The notes: a model not told the origin generated them from the letters alone. 64,000 nucleotides of DNA from Nocardia brevicatena NBRC 12119 (GCF_000308495.1 NZ_BAFU01000058.1:110781-174780), one strand, 5' to 3'; shown: positions 1 to 8,176, counted from the stretch's first letter. Translations and numbers: made by a program.

Positions 1-196
1 AGATCAGCACATCGGCGCCTTCGCGGGCGAAAGCGATCGCCACCGCCCGTCCGATACCACTGTCGGCACCGGTGACGACCGCGGATTTATCGGTCAATTT
101 GCCGGATCCGCGATAGCTCTGTTCGCCGCAATCGGGCTTCGGCGACATCCGCGCCTGGAGGCCGGGGACCTTCTGCTGCTGTTCGGGGAAACCCAT
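1..196 (-). CDS. SDR family oxidoreductase, N-terminal part (runs off the window)
   Basis: Only the first 65 residues are in the window; the gene continues to the left. The N-terminus is a Gln/Pro-rich tail, then the Rossmann-fold dinucleotide motif TGADSGIG followed by a helix and a second beta strand (GADVLI). A long tail before TGxxxGIG is typical of the YghA/GSP39-like SDR subgroup of NAD(P)-dependent oxidoreductases, often stress induced. The ATG at 196 follows a purine-rich GGAGCGGAGT. The next gene upstream on this strand (347..496) may be co-transcribed. The substrate cannot be inferred. Confidence 0.85.
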   Translation of the reverse strand, partial: MGFPEQQQKVPGLQARMSPKPDCGEQSYRGSGKLTDKSAVVTGADSGIGRAVAIAFAREGADVLI

Positions 197-346
197 ACTC
201 CGCTCCCTGTGTTCGGCTTCGGCCGTGTCCTTCCTCTGCTCCCGGTGGCGTGCGGCGGAATCGACGGGACTTCCGGGGCGCGCAGGACACCGAACAGTAC
301 CGGCCCGTCGGCGCTCGGTGCGCGATACCGACAGGCCGGTCGGAGG

Positions 347-496
347 TCATTCGCCGCGGGTTTCGTCCTCGTCACGCTCGGTGCGCAGCGCCTCCTCGAG
401 TTCGGCGCGCAGCTTTCGGGCCGTCGGCTCGTCCCCCGCGTCGGATGCCGTGGTGATGTCCTGCCGAAGCTGGGCGATCGTGTCCCTCGAGACCAT
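347..496 (-). CDS. small charged protein of unknown function (49 aa)
   Basis: This short reading frame starts at an ATG preceded by a perfect AGGAGG at good spacing. It encodes MVSRDTIAQLRQDITTASD and continues as a highly acidic, probably alpha-helical chain ending in TRGE. The strong ribosome binding site and a SigF/SigB-like promoter 59 bases upstream support it as real. No family is recognised. It lies between the SDR gene and a divergent small gene, and the three look like a general-stress cluster. The short length and the lack of a known homologue are the main doubts. Confidence 0.6.
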   Translation of the reverse strand: MVSRDTIAQLRQDITTASDAGDEPTARKLRAELEEALRTERDEDETRGE

Positions 497-554
497 CGAA
501 ACCTCCTGTCCTCACGGGTCCACCGGCCCGTTCCGGGTGGGAACTGCTTACGGC

Positions 555-579
555 CTACCCCGGGGACGGGCCTCGAAAC
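555..579 (-). promoter_or_regulatory. SigF/SigB-like promoter for the 49-aa gene
   Basis: Read on the minus strand, GTTT (576-579) is followed by 15 bases and GGGTAG (555-560). This matches the actinobacterial general-stress sigma consensus GTTT-N14-17-GGGTAT at nine of ten positions. It points at the ATG at 496. The assignment is by motif only. Confidence 0.5.
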
Positions 580-611
580 CGCTGCCGCGGGAGAACCGGC
601 CGCGGGCCACT

Positions 612-636
612 GTTTCGGCGTACACGTACCGGGTAT
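612..636 (+). promoter_or_regulatory. SigF/SigB-like promoter for the 78-aa gene
   Basis: GTTT at 612-615, a 15-base spacer and GGGTAT at 631-636 match the general-stress sigma consensus exactly. It lies 36 bases upstream of the start at 673 and is divergent from the similar promoter at 555-579. Confidence 0.55.
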
Positions 637-672
637 GGCGCCGAATGTCACCAATCGGACAGGAGGTTTGTG

Positions 673-909
673 ATGGCCGTGGGCCAGGAAACCGGTCAGT
701 TCACCGGGACCAAGGACAAGGACTACGACCTCATCTGGTTTGCTGAGGCATCAATGAGCAATGCCCTGCGGATGGAGGTGTATTGCCAGGACGCCGAACG
801 CGCGGGCGACAACGAACTCGCCGAGTTCTTCCGGCGCGCACAGGCCGAGAGCCGCAAGGGGGCCGAACAGGCCAAGGCTCTGCTCGCCACCCGGCTCGGC
901 CGGGGCTGA
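673..909 (+). CDS. small conserved-looking protein, probable stress protein (78 aa)
   Basis: AGGAGG at 661-666 serves the ATG at 673; a GTG at 670 is in frame but too close to the ribosome binding site. The product is soluble, with a Gly/Thr-rich N-terminus and then one long predicted helical region that includes KDKDYDLIWFAEASMSNALR and a Glu/Arg/Ala-rich tail ending at LLATRLGRG. No enzyme motif is visible. A perfect SigF-type promoter lies just upstream and a hairpin terminator follows, so it is probably a monocistronic stress gene. Its function is unknown. Confidence 0.75.
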   Translation: MAVGQETGQFTGTKDKDYDLIWFAEASMSNALRMEVYCQDAERAGDNELAEFFRRAQAESRKGAEQAKALLATRLGRG

Positions 910-922
910 TCGCATAAGGGTC

Positions 923-953
923 CGGTCCCCCACCATATGGCAATGGGGGACCG
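923..953. terminator. hairpin terminator between convergent genes
   Basis: CGGTCCCCCA (923-932) and its exact complement (944-953) form a 10-bp stem with an 11-base loop. It lies 13 bases after the stop of the 78-aa gene and faces the decarboxylase pseudogene from the other side. Confidence 0.7.
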
Positions 954-1004
954 ACCCGTTTCGTACCGTCGTCATGCCGCTCGGGCCGTGCGGGGCGAAC
1001 AGGA

Positions 1005-2339
1005 TCAGCGGGACCGATCGACCACCCTGAAAGTGGCCAGGGTCGCGTCCGCGGCATCCGGCACGTTCATCCCCGCCGCCACCCCCGAGCGCAGATACTC
1101 CACCACGGCGGTATCAATACACTCGCCCGGCAGGACCACCGGAATACCCGGGGGATACGGGGTGAGCTGTTCGGCCGCGATCCGTCCCACCGCCTCCTGC
1201 GCCGGAACCGATTCGACGGGGCCGTGCTCCCGTCGCTCTGCGCCCGCCACGCGGTCATTGCCTCGGTCAGGGTGTCTACGGTTTCGTCGTCATCGGCCGG
1301 GGACAGCGTCGCCAGGATTCTGCGGTGGTCGCTGAGTCCCATATCGATCGCACGCCGGCGCCGTAACCAGTCGGCCGCCTCGTATCCCGTCACCCCGGTC
1401 TCGTGCAGGTCCATCAGCACCTGCAGCCGATCCAGGTCGTGGGAGGCCTGTTCACCGACCAGTACATCGTCGAGCACCTCGATACCGTCGATCTCGGCCA
1501 GTGCGGTACGGGCGCGATCCGCCGTGCGCAGGGCGGCGTCGAGCAGTTTGCCACCGTGTTCGACCATCTGCCGCCGCCATCCGTCCAACGCCGCGTAGAT
1601 CGGCACACTCGGACTGGTCGTCATCAGCAGATCCGCACAGGCACTGAGTCGATCACAATCGATCAGATCCCCTTGCACGTGGAACACCGACCCCTGTTCG
1701 AAGCCGGCACCCATCTTGTGCACGCTGACCACGCACACATCGGCCCCCACATCCATCGCCCAGGTCGGCAGACCCTCGTGGAACGGCAGATGCGCGCCCC
1801 ACGCCTCGTCCACGATCAGGGGCTTACCCCGTTCGTGGCACACCTCGACGATCCCGGCGAGGTCCGCGCAGGTGCCGTACGGACTGGGGCTGACGATCAG
1901 CGCGCCCGCCGCGTCGGGATATTCGTCCCATGCCCGACGTACCTGGTCGGGTGACGGCGGGTGTGACATATGGCGTTCGGCATCCCAGCGAGGCGGGATC
2001 CAGCGCGGTAGCACCCCGGAGAAGATCAGTCCGGCCACAATGGATTTGTGACTATCGCGGGGTACGAGCAGGCCGCCGTCGCATCCGCCGGCCACGGCCA
2101 GCATTGCCGCCTTCACCGACAGTGAGCTACCGCAGGTGGAGAAGAACGCGCTGTCGGCGCCCACTGCGTCCGCCATGAGCGCTTCGGCCTCGGCGAGGTA
2201 GCCGCCGCGGGAGAGCCGGTCGTCGAGACCCGGGCTCATCAACACATCCGAACGGAACGGATCGGCGCCCAGCACCGCGCGGACACGGGGATCGACCCCA
2301 CGACCCTGCCGATGTCCCGGCGGGGTGAACCCGTATCGG
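1005..2339 (-). pseudogene. Orn/Lys/Arg decarboxylase family protein, 5'-truncated and frameshifted
   Basis: The reading frame shows a fold-type I PLP enzyme of the Orn/Lys/Arg decarboxylase major-domain family. It has [14 protein letters not shown] near the left end, then FSTCGSSLSVKAAM, IVDEAWGAHLPFHEG and the PLP-lysine motif SVHKMGAGFEQGS. The first 20-30 residues of the family are missing, because the frame joins tyrosine-recombinase sequence at about 2339. Near 1215-1240 the frame changes: the expected C-terminus (PAQEAVGRIAAEQLTPYPPG and onward to FRVVDRSR) continues in another frame to the stop at 1005. Both lesions should abolish function. The original enzyme probably decarboxylated a basic amino acid. 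Confidence 0.8.
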
Positions 2340-2796
2340 CCGCTTCTTCGATGTTGATGTGCAGGAGTTCGTCTGTGCGGGCGCAGGTTTCGTAGAGCAT
2401 CCGCCCCAGTGCCTTCTCCCGCAGGGCGATGTCGCGGCGGGCGATGAGCCGGTCGATCGCGGTGCGTGAGTGCACTGGTGTGGTCGAGTCGGGTGGGTGC
2501 AGCGTTTCACCCAGGCCAGGACCGCCGGGGCGGTGTGCCCGTGCTCGCGGCACCACGCCAGCCAGGACGCGACGGCGGCGCAGCGGGCGTTCCAGGTATT
2601 GACCGCCGCTTCACCCCAGAGAGTTTCGAGAGCTTCGCCGATCTCGTCGTCGACCACGTCGGCCAGCGGTCGGTTCTCGCCGAGCTGGTCGGTGGTCTTG
2701 TCGACGGCGTTAGTGTAGGCGCGGCGGGTATTCGCCGACCGGATTGAACTCGAGGTAGGCGTCGGCGGCCGCGCGGACAGTGATCGGCGACGGCAT
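2340..2796 (-). pseudogene. tyrosine recombinase/integrase remnant
   Basis: An ATG at 2796 with GGGAGG upstream begins MPSPITVRAAADAYLEF, the start of a SAM-like N-terminal domain. After about 28 codons the frame breaks, and the expected sequence (TRRAYTNAVDKTTDQLGENR, then [19 protein letters not shown]) continues in another frame. A second shift leads to the start of the catalytic domain, [20 protein letters not shown], which carries the first catalytic Arg. The rest of the catalytic domain, with the His-X-X-Arg and Tyr, is absent: the sequence runs into the decarboxylase at about 2340. It is therefore a 3'-deleted, frameshifted integrase. It may be the scar of the element that caused the local rearrangement. 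Confidence 0.75.
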
Positions 2797-2820
2797 CGCG
2801 GTGACCTCCCTCGCCGGGCT

Positions 2821-2916
2821 TGCTACAGATAACGGGGCCGCTTCGCGCACCGCCGGAACGGTGTTGCCGCAGGCCAGGTTTATGCTGCCACAGATAACAG
2901 GCCGTTATCCGTGGCA
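2821..2916. repeat. 13-bp repeats TGCYACAGATAAC: one direct copy plus a lox-like inverted pair
   Basis: Three copies of TGCYACAGATAAC lie just upstream of the integrase start: 2821-2833 and 2886-2898 in direct orientation, and 2904-2916 inverted (12 of 13 match). The last two face each other across 5 bases. The geometry resembles the inverted arms of a tyrosine-recombinase core site or integrase binding sites. Confidence 0.5.
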
Positions 2917-2994
2917 AGCGGCGGATCCGGTTCAGGTGCAGCAGTGGGGATCGAGCACCGGACACAGGGCGGCGAGGGCGTCACGGCGTGCCCG

Positions 2995-3165
2995 GTGGAC
3001 GACGTTCATCCCGCGCCGCTCGGATTCGACCAGGCCGTCACCTTCTACTCGACCTTGTTCGGCACGGAGCCGGCCAAGCGCAAGCCGGGGTATGTGAACT
3101 TTCGCGATCGCCGAGCCGCCGCTGAAGCCGGTGCTGATCGAGAACCCCGGCCATGGCGGCTGCAG
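2995..3165 (+). pseudogene. fragment of an ArsI/CadI-type VOC protein
   Basis: The frame from 2995 reads VDDVHPAPLGFDQAVTFYST and continues LFGTEPAKRKPGYVNF. After a frame change near 3104 it goes on as AIAEPPLKPVLIENPGHGG. This is the N-terminal third of the vicinal-oxygen-chelate family that includes the cadmium-induced protein CadI and the C-As lyase ArsI. The start codon, most of the protein and its C-terminal half are missing. It is a dead fragment, probably left by an arsenic- or metal-resistance cassette. Confidence 0.7.
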
Positions 3166-3206
3166 CCGATCCCGACACTCCCCCCGTGGGTGGGGACATG
3201 GGAGGG

Positions 3207-3656
3207 TTATGCCACTGCTTGCCGCATCCGTTCACCGGCAAGACGCAGATCGGTGTCGGACGGGACGATCAGCAGGGACACGCTGGTGCCGTCGGTTGCG
3301 ACCAGTTGCATGACATCGGGTGGCCGGTCGGGTTCTGGGCTGGGGGTGGGTATGCCGTCGTCGTCTTCGATGCGGCGTTGTGCGCGGCTGTTCGCGTTCC
3401 AGTCGAATCCGATGCGGGCGAGGGGTCCGAGCCGGGAGGAGAGGGCGCTGATCAGCTCGTGCAGTTCGGTGGTGAGGTTCCGTGTCCGTGGCCACCAGGC
3501 CCCATCGACCGGTGCCGGTTCGGCGTCGCGGCGGCGCAGGAGCAGGCGAGGGGTACGGGTCGGGAAGAGAAAAGGCTGCCGGTTGCGAGAGGACGTGGTC
3601 GCGGCGCCCATCGCGGCATGGTTGGTTATGGGGCGTGACGCGGAGTCATGGCTCAT
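3207..3656 (-). CDS. DUF5994 family protein (149 aa)
   Basis: The start is taken as the ATG at 3656 (MSHDSASR), which overlaps the end of the upstream DUF5994 gene by 11 bases. The family core is visible: TPRLLLRRRD, then VDGAWWPRTRNLTTELHELI and a C-terminal beta-rich part ending in ERMRQAVA. DUF5994 proteins are small, actinobacterial and of unknown function; AWWPR is their hallmark. The paralogue at 8776..9255 is clearly closer to this protein than its immediate neighbour is (shared LTTELH, RLG and FDWN segments). Overlapping genes suggest co-translation with the upstream partner. Confidence 0.8.
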   Translation of the reverse strand: MSHDSASRPITNHAAMGAATTSSRNRQPFLFPTRTPRLLLRRRDAEPAPVDGAWWPRTRNLTTELHELISALSSRLGPLARIGFDWNANSRAQRRIEDDDGIPTPSPEPDRPPDVMQLVATDGTSVSLLIVPSDTDLRLAGERMRQAVA

Positions 3657-4086
3657 GACAGTCGCCGTGGTCCCAGATCGGATCCGGCAGGTCCCCGGCC
3701 GCTGCGAGCGCGGATCGCGCGAAGGCCGCGTCGGCACCGGCGGGTATGGCCTGCACCACTAGCACGGCACCACCGCTCCCGCATATGTACATGGTGCCGA
3801 ACAGTTCGAACGGATACGGGTCGAGCTGTATGGTGCGGTCGGCCACGACGAGGTGCCGGTCGGTGGGTGACCAGGCACGTGGGTCGTAGACGATGCGCCA
3901 TATCGGCCCTGTCCGCAGTCCGAGCGTGGTGATCAGGTCGGGGAGCTCGGTAGTCAGGTTGCTCGATCGGGGCCACCAGGCCGCATCGATATAGCCGCTG
4001 GGATCCGGACGCAGACGTAATCGTGGGGTGAGAGTAGGTGTGCGACCAAGCGGTGCCGAAGGCACATTGATCGATTGTGGCGTCAT
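3646..4086 (-). CDS. DUF5994 family protein (146 aa)
   Basis: The protein starts MTPQSINVPSAPLGR and contains the DUF5994 core TPRLRLRPDPSGYIDAAWWP, a central part with DRTIQLDPYPFELFGTMYI, and an IPAG turn. It is the first gene of a two-gene minus-strand unit whose second gene is also DUF5994. Its closest match in the window is the first gene of the other pair (8177..8779): both have the same order of a Tyr-x5-Trp segment, an IQLD/VHLD strand and the VIPAG/AIPAG turn. Function and cellular partner are unknown. No signal peptide or membrane segment is seen, so it is probably cytosolic. Confidence 0.85.
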   Translation of the reverse strand: MTPQSINVPSAPLGRTPTLTPRLRLRPDPSGYIDAAWWPRSSNLTTELPDLITTLGLRTGPIWRIVYDPRAWSPTDRHLVVADRTIQLDPYPFELFGTMYICGSGGAVLVVQAIPAGADAAFARSALAAAGDLPDPIWDHGDCHEP

Positions 4087-4255
4087 CGGACGCTCCTGTC
4101 ACGGCCAGGAAAGGGCCGGATCGGTAACCCGGGGCGGCGCGACCTCTGCTGGTCAGCGCGCGTGTTGCCGCCGAATACCGTCGAGCCTACACGCAGATGC
4201 GGCGACCGGTCTCGACGTATACGAGACGCAACGGCGAATAGAGTGGGGCGTCCGG

Positions 4256-4516
4256 TCAGTGCGGCGGGATGCTGTGAGCGTGCTCACGGGCGAGCCGTCG
4301 GCGGTGTGATCGGCGGTCCACACCGGTGGCGGCATGCGCCGATCGGCCGGCTGTGTGGCGATGCAGTACCCGCGCCAGGTTGCGCCGCAATCGGAGCGGG
4401 CCACTGTCGCGGGCCGCGAGGTCGAACAGGCGCATTGCCCACCGCCGCGGTAGGGCGCGCACCAGCCGCCAACCGGTCGTGTACCCGAGATCCCAGGCCC
4501 GGGCCTTCGGGTTCAC
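4256..4516 (-). pseudogene. N-terminal fragment of a phosphatidylinositol mannoside acyltransferase-like protein
   Basis: The frame begins MNPKARAWDLGYTTGWRLVR and continues ALPRRWAMRLFDLAARDSG and RRNLARVL. This matches the first 50 or so residues of the HtrB/PatA-type lysophospholipid acyltransferase family, which acylates PIMs in mycolic-acid bacteria. After about 4367 the similarity stops and the frame runs on into unrelated Arg/His-rich sequence. The catalytic HX4D motif is absent. It is read as a truncated gene copy, not a functional enzyme. Confidence 0.6.
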
Positions 4517-4869
4517 CGATCATCCCCGTCCGTCACCGCGGCATCATCCGCCGCCGCGGCACCCGATACGACGCTGCTGAACACCGGAGAGCACACCACG
4601 CCCGCACCGGCCGGTAAAGAGGTGACGGCGGGTTCCTCGAGATGACTGAACAGGCTCGGCGGTGGCCGGTATCTACGATTCATCCCTCGAGTCTCCTCTC
4701 CTAATACCGGAACAGGAGAATCGGGTCGGTCGGGTGCGCCCGACCGACCCGCTGTGATCGGCCGCCGTCGAGGGTGATGCGGTCGGCCGTGTCGAGTTCG
4801 CGCTCGTAGAGCAGCACATGCGACCGGAACGGCCGATGTGTCGTGTCCCGGACGAGGTCGATTCCCGGC
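4517..4869. other. intergenic stretch with no confident gene
   Basis: This stretch lies downstream of the desaturase gene. It holds one strong hairpin (4723-4750). A minus-strand frame following the desaturase stop (about 4680-4858, ending LLFRY) looks protein-like, but it has no good start and no recognised family, so it is not called. Confidence 0.5.
4723..4750. terminator. perfect 12-bp hairpin, likely terminator of the desaturase operon
   Basis: GGGTCGGTCGGG (4723-4734) pairs perfectly with 4739-4750 across a TGCG tetraloop. It is 120 bases beyond the desaturase stop on the minus strand. Confidence 0.7.
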
Positions 4870-6051
4870 TCAGATCTGTGTTGCTTTCGAAGGCGCCGAT
4901 CCTTCGGAGGCCGTTTCGTCGTCCTTCTGGTTCCGCATCACGACAACACCTGGTTCCGGCGTTTTCCTGGCCGGCCATGGTGGCAGTGCGAGGCGGAAGA
5001 TCTTGAGCCACACCGACCCGATCTGTCTGCCCAGGGGACCGGTGTTGTAGGGCAGGCCATACTTTTGGCACAGCGAGTGCACCTCGGGCGCGATTTCCGA
5101 ATAACGGTTGGCGGGCAGGTCGGGGAACAGATGGTGCTCGATCTGATGTGACAGGTTGCCCGCCATGATGTGAAACAACTTGCCGCCGGTGATGTTCGAC
5201 GAGCCCAGCATCTGCCGCACATACCATTCGCCGCGGGTTTCGTTCTCGGTTTCTTCCTGGGTGAATGTTTGTACCCCGGAAGGGAAGTGGCCGCAGAAGA
5301 TGATCGAGTGGGCCCAGATGTTGCGGACCAGATTGGCGGTGGCGTTCCCGGCCAGGGTGGACAGCATCAGTGGGCCGCTGAGCAGCGGGAAGACGACGTA
5401 GTCCTTGAGGATTTGTTTACGCGCCTTGCGCCACTGGCCCTCGAGCAACCGCTTGATATCCCACCATGTGCGTTTGCCTTGGATGATGTTGTCGAACTCC
5501 AGGTCGTGCAGCATCACGCCCCATTCGAACAGCAGCATTCCCAGGAACGCATACATCGGGTTGCCCAGATAGTACGGATGCCACTTCTGAGCCTCGTCGA
5601 TGCGTAACACGCCGTACCCGATATCGCGGTCGCGGCCGTGGATATTGGTGAAGGTGTGGTGTACGTAGTTGTGCGAATGCTTCCACTGGTCCGCGGGGCA
5701 GACGTTGTCCCATTCGAATACACGGGAGTTCAGCCCGGGTTCGCGCATCCAGTCCCACTGACCGTGCATGACGTTGTGGCCGATCTCCATGTTGTCCAGG
5801 ATCTTGGACATGCTCAGTGCCGCGACGCCTGCCAGCCAGAACGGTGGCAGGAAGCCGAGATACATCAGGCCGCGGCCGGTGATCTCGAGACCGCGTTGTG
5901 TGGTGATGATCGAGTAGATGTATTCGCGATCGCGCTCACCCAGGTCGGCGGTGATACGGTCGCGCAATTCGTCCAGTGCACGGCCGAGTTCTGTCACCTG
6001 TTCGGCGGACAGCGCGACCGGTCCGTCCTTCGTTTCGGTCCGCATGACCAT
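4870..6051 (-). CDS. membrane acyl-CoA/fatty acid desaturase
   Basis: The enzyme should introduce a double bond into an acyl chain at the membrane using a di-iron centre. All three histidine boxes are present: GHNVMH near residue 91, HSHNYVHH near 125 and QIEHHLFP near 313. Two hydrophobic stretches lie between residues 60 and 85 and others near 165 and 220. The length (393 aa) fits the family. GGGAG six bases before the ATG at 6051 fixes the start. The gene directly upstream (14-base gap) encodes a ferredoxin-type reductase, the usual electron donor, as in mycobacterial DesA3/Rv3230c. Regiospecificity cannot be read from the sequence. Confidence 0.93.
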   Translation of the reverse strand: MVMRTETKDGPVALSAEQVTELGRALDELRDRITADLGERDREYIYSIITTQRGLEITGRGLMYLGFLPPFWLAGVAALSMSKILDNMEIGHNVMHGQWDWMREPGLNSRVFEWDNVCPADQWKHSHNYVHHTFTNIHGRDRDIGYGVLRIDEAQKWHPYYLGNPMYAFLGMLLFEWGVMLHDLEFDNIIQGKRTWWDIKRLLEGQWRKARKQILKDYVVFPLLSGPLMLSTLAGNATANLVRNIWAHSIIFCGHFPSGVQTFTQEETENETRGEWYVRQMLGSSNITGGKLFHIMAGNLSHQIEHHLFPDLPANRYSEIAPEVHSLCQKYGLPYNTGPLGRQIGSVWLKIFRLALPPWPARKTPEPGVVVMRNQKDDETASEGSAPSKATQI

Positions 6052-6065
6052 GGGGCACTCCCTTC

Positions 6066-7181
6066 TCAGATTGCGACATCCACGTCGCCGACCGGAGCAT
6101 TGATGCAGAGCTGGATGGGCCGGTCCGGGTCGCTGTCGAGCTCACCGGTGCGGATATTGCGGGTACAGCCCGAGCGGCGGATGACGGTGCAGGACAAGCA
6201 GATCCCCATGCGGCAGCCGTATGTCGGGGTGAGGCCGGCGGATTCGGCCTGTTCGAGCAGGGTGGCGCCGGTGTTCTCGGCGGTGACGCCGCTGCCGAAG
6301 AAGGTCACCTCCCCTCTGGCATCCGTCGGGTCCGTGGGGGCCGCGGTCACCGTGAATTCCTCGGTGTGCAGCCGGTCGTCGAGCTGCTCGGCCTCGTAGA
6401 CAGTACGCACCGCCGACATCAGCGACGGCGGGCCACACACGTAGGTCTGCGCCTGGGCGAACCACGGCGCCACCCGCTCCAGCTCGTCGTATCCGAAGCG
6501 GCTGGGGGCGGTGGCCGCGCAGGTCCGCGGTGCGGCGGTGTCGGAGGCAGTCCGCTGCCTGGTGGCCTGCTGGGTGTAGCGCAGTTCGATGCGGAGGCCG
6601 GCATGCCGCTGCGTGAGTGTTTCGAGCTCGGCCCGATACGGCACCACCTGCGGCGAGCGCGCATAGTGTAAGAACAGCACCTCACCGACATGGTTCTCGT
6701 CGGCCAGCGTCCGCAGCATGGACAGCACCGGGGTGATGCCGCTACCGCCGCTGATCAGCACAACCCGCTCCGGGCGCGGATCGGGCAGATGGAACACCCC
6801 CGCCGCCGGGGCAAGGTCGACCACCATTCCGGGCGCCGCATGATGATAAAGGTATTGCGACACGAGCCCGTTCGGGTGTGCCTTGACGGTGAGCTCGATA
6901 CGCCGGTCACCGCGTGCCTGGGAGTTCACCGGTGAATAGCAGCGAGTGTGTTTGACACCGTCGATCAGCACACCGAGCCGCACGAACTGGCCGGCCAGAT
7001 GCCCGCGCCACTGCCGTGTCGGACGCAGGACAAAAGTCACCGAGCCGGGAACCGAGCGGCACACATCTGTGATCTGGGCGCGCATATCGCGCAGCGTGAA
7101 GGTCGGGCGCACCAGCTCCAGGTACCGGTCGAGCGGGTGCGGCGCGGTAAGGGTCTGAACCAGATCGATGAGTCCGACCAT
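6066..7181 (-). CDS. ferredoxin reductase, electron donor to the desaturase
   Basis: The 371-aa protein has an FAD-binding domain (RCYSPVNS near residue 90), an NAD(P)-binding domain (GGSGITPVLSML) with CGPP further on, and a C-terminal plant-type [2Fe-2S] domain. The cluster cysteines are in YGCRMGICLSC plus a later Cys in LCINA. It passes electrons from NAD(P)H to the adjacent desaturase. The ATG at 7181 has GGAGG nine bases upstream; a longer in-frame extension lacks a ribosome binding site. The gene pair is transcribed reductase first, desaturase second. Homologous to mycobacterial Rv3230c by architecture. Confidence 0.92.
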   Translation of the reverse strand: MVGLIDLVQTLTAPHPLDRYLELVRPTFTLRDMRAQITDVCRSVPGSVTFVLRPTRQWRGHLAGQFVRLGVLIDGVKHTRCYSPVNSQARGDRRIELTVKAHPNGLVSQYLYHHAAPGMVVDLAPAAGVFHLPDPRPERVVLISGGSGITPVLSMLRTLADENHVGEVLFLHYARSPQVVPYRAELETLTQRHAGLRIELRYTQQATRQRTASDTAAPRTCAATAPSRFGYDELERVAPWFAQAQTYVCGPPSLMSAVRTVYEAEQLDDRLHTEEFTVTAAPTDPTDARGEVTFFGSGVTAENTGATLLEQAESAGLTPTYGCRMGICLSCTVIRRSGCTRNIRTGELDSDPDRPIQLCINAPVGDVDVAI

Positions 7182-7369
7182 GCGATCGATCCTCCATACT
7201 TTTGCTCGGCGACACGGCAAGCAGGTACAGGTACGAGTCGGACGCGAGGAGCGGGCCTGTCGAGCATTGCCGACCGGCACCCTCGCTATTGTATTGAGCG
7301 GCTCGGGTGTGGTCGGTCGAGGGGAACGGCGATGGCAGGAACTCGGCTCCCGCACGGTCTCGTGGTCTA

Positions 7370-7798
7370 TCAATGTGGGGCGGTGGTCGATCCGGCGGAT
7401 CGATTGCCGAACGGATGACGCCAGGTTCGGGGGCTGCCGTAGGGCGACCCGTGGGCCGTCGGCGCGACGGTGGTATCGGTCGGTGCAGCGGTGAGTCGGT
7501 CGCGGTCCTGCCTCGCTGCGGCGGTCTCGAGGCGGGATTGTTTCAGTTCGCGGCGGGCGAGGCGACCGCGGCGCGAGGTCCACCGTGCACTGGCAAGCAG
7601 CAGACCCAGGCCGAACGCGGCGACCGCACCGACGACGATGCCGGAGAGGAATAGTGCCCCGGTCGAACCGGTGACGTGGTACCCCAGCACGGTGAAGTTG
7701 TCGGTCAACGCATGAGCGGCCCCGGCGTTGCCCAGCACCCCGACCACACCGATGATCACGGCGGCGAGCAGAACGACGAGCCCCAAAATGATGATCAT
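7370..7798 (-). CDS. two-TM membrane protein, LapA-like
   Basis: The protein opens with MIIILGLVVLLAAVIIGVVG, a first membrane helix, then a short polar loop (DNFTVLGYHVTGSTG), a second helix (ALFLSGIVVGAVAAFGLGLL) and a basic, probably coiled cytoplasmic tail (RRGRLARRELKQSR). The arrangement resembles the LapA/DUF1049 envelope proteins, but the assignment is only structural. GGAGG five bases before the ATG at 7798 decides the start over an ATG four codons upstream. It lies 188 bases upstream of the reductase gene on the same strand. Confidence 0.7.
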   Translation of the reverse strand: MIIILGLVVLLAAVIIGVVGVLGNAGAAHALTDNFTVLGYHVTGSTGALFLSGIVVGAVAAFGLGLLLASARWTSRRGRLARRELKQSRLETAAARQDRDRLTAAPTDTTVAPTAHGSPYGSPRTWRHPFGNRSAGSTTAPH

Positions 7799-8176
7799 GA
7801 CGGCCTCCAAGGCCTGGGGAGTACGGACCTACCCCAGTCAACGCCCGGTCTTCCCCCGTGTCGAGACTCGACCACGCCGCTCAGTGCTGCGACTCGGTAA
7901 CCATCCTCGGCGCCGCGCGGACACATACCCCGATGGCGATGTTCATCCGTCGAAGGGGAGCGGTTCGGAAGGGTTCGGCCTGCGGAGAGATTATCCGACA
8001 CGGCGAGGTGCCTGTGTGGTGCCGCAGGTCACCGTACATGCGTGCACGTCGGGCCGGTATGTACCCGGAGGGTAGGCTGAGAGTGTCGGGGGCTTTTCGT
8101 ACGAGACCATCGGTGGTCTCGTCGTCACCCGGCGAATGAAAGGGGCCGCTATGCGGTCCCGGTCAGGAGCGTCGTG
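7799..8176. other. divergent intergenic region, no gene seen
   Basis: This 378-base stretch separates the minus-strand membrane-protein gene from the plus-strand DUF5994 pair and must hold both promoters. No frame in it looks protein-coding. No convincing promoter match was found by eye. Confidence 0.5.
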
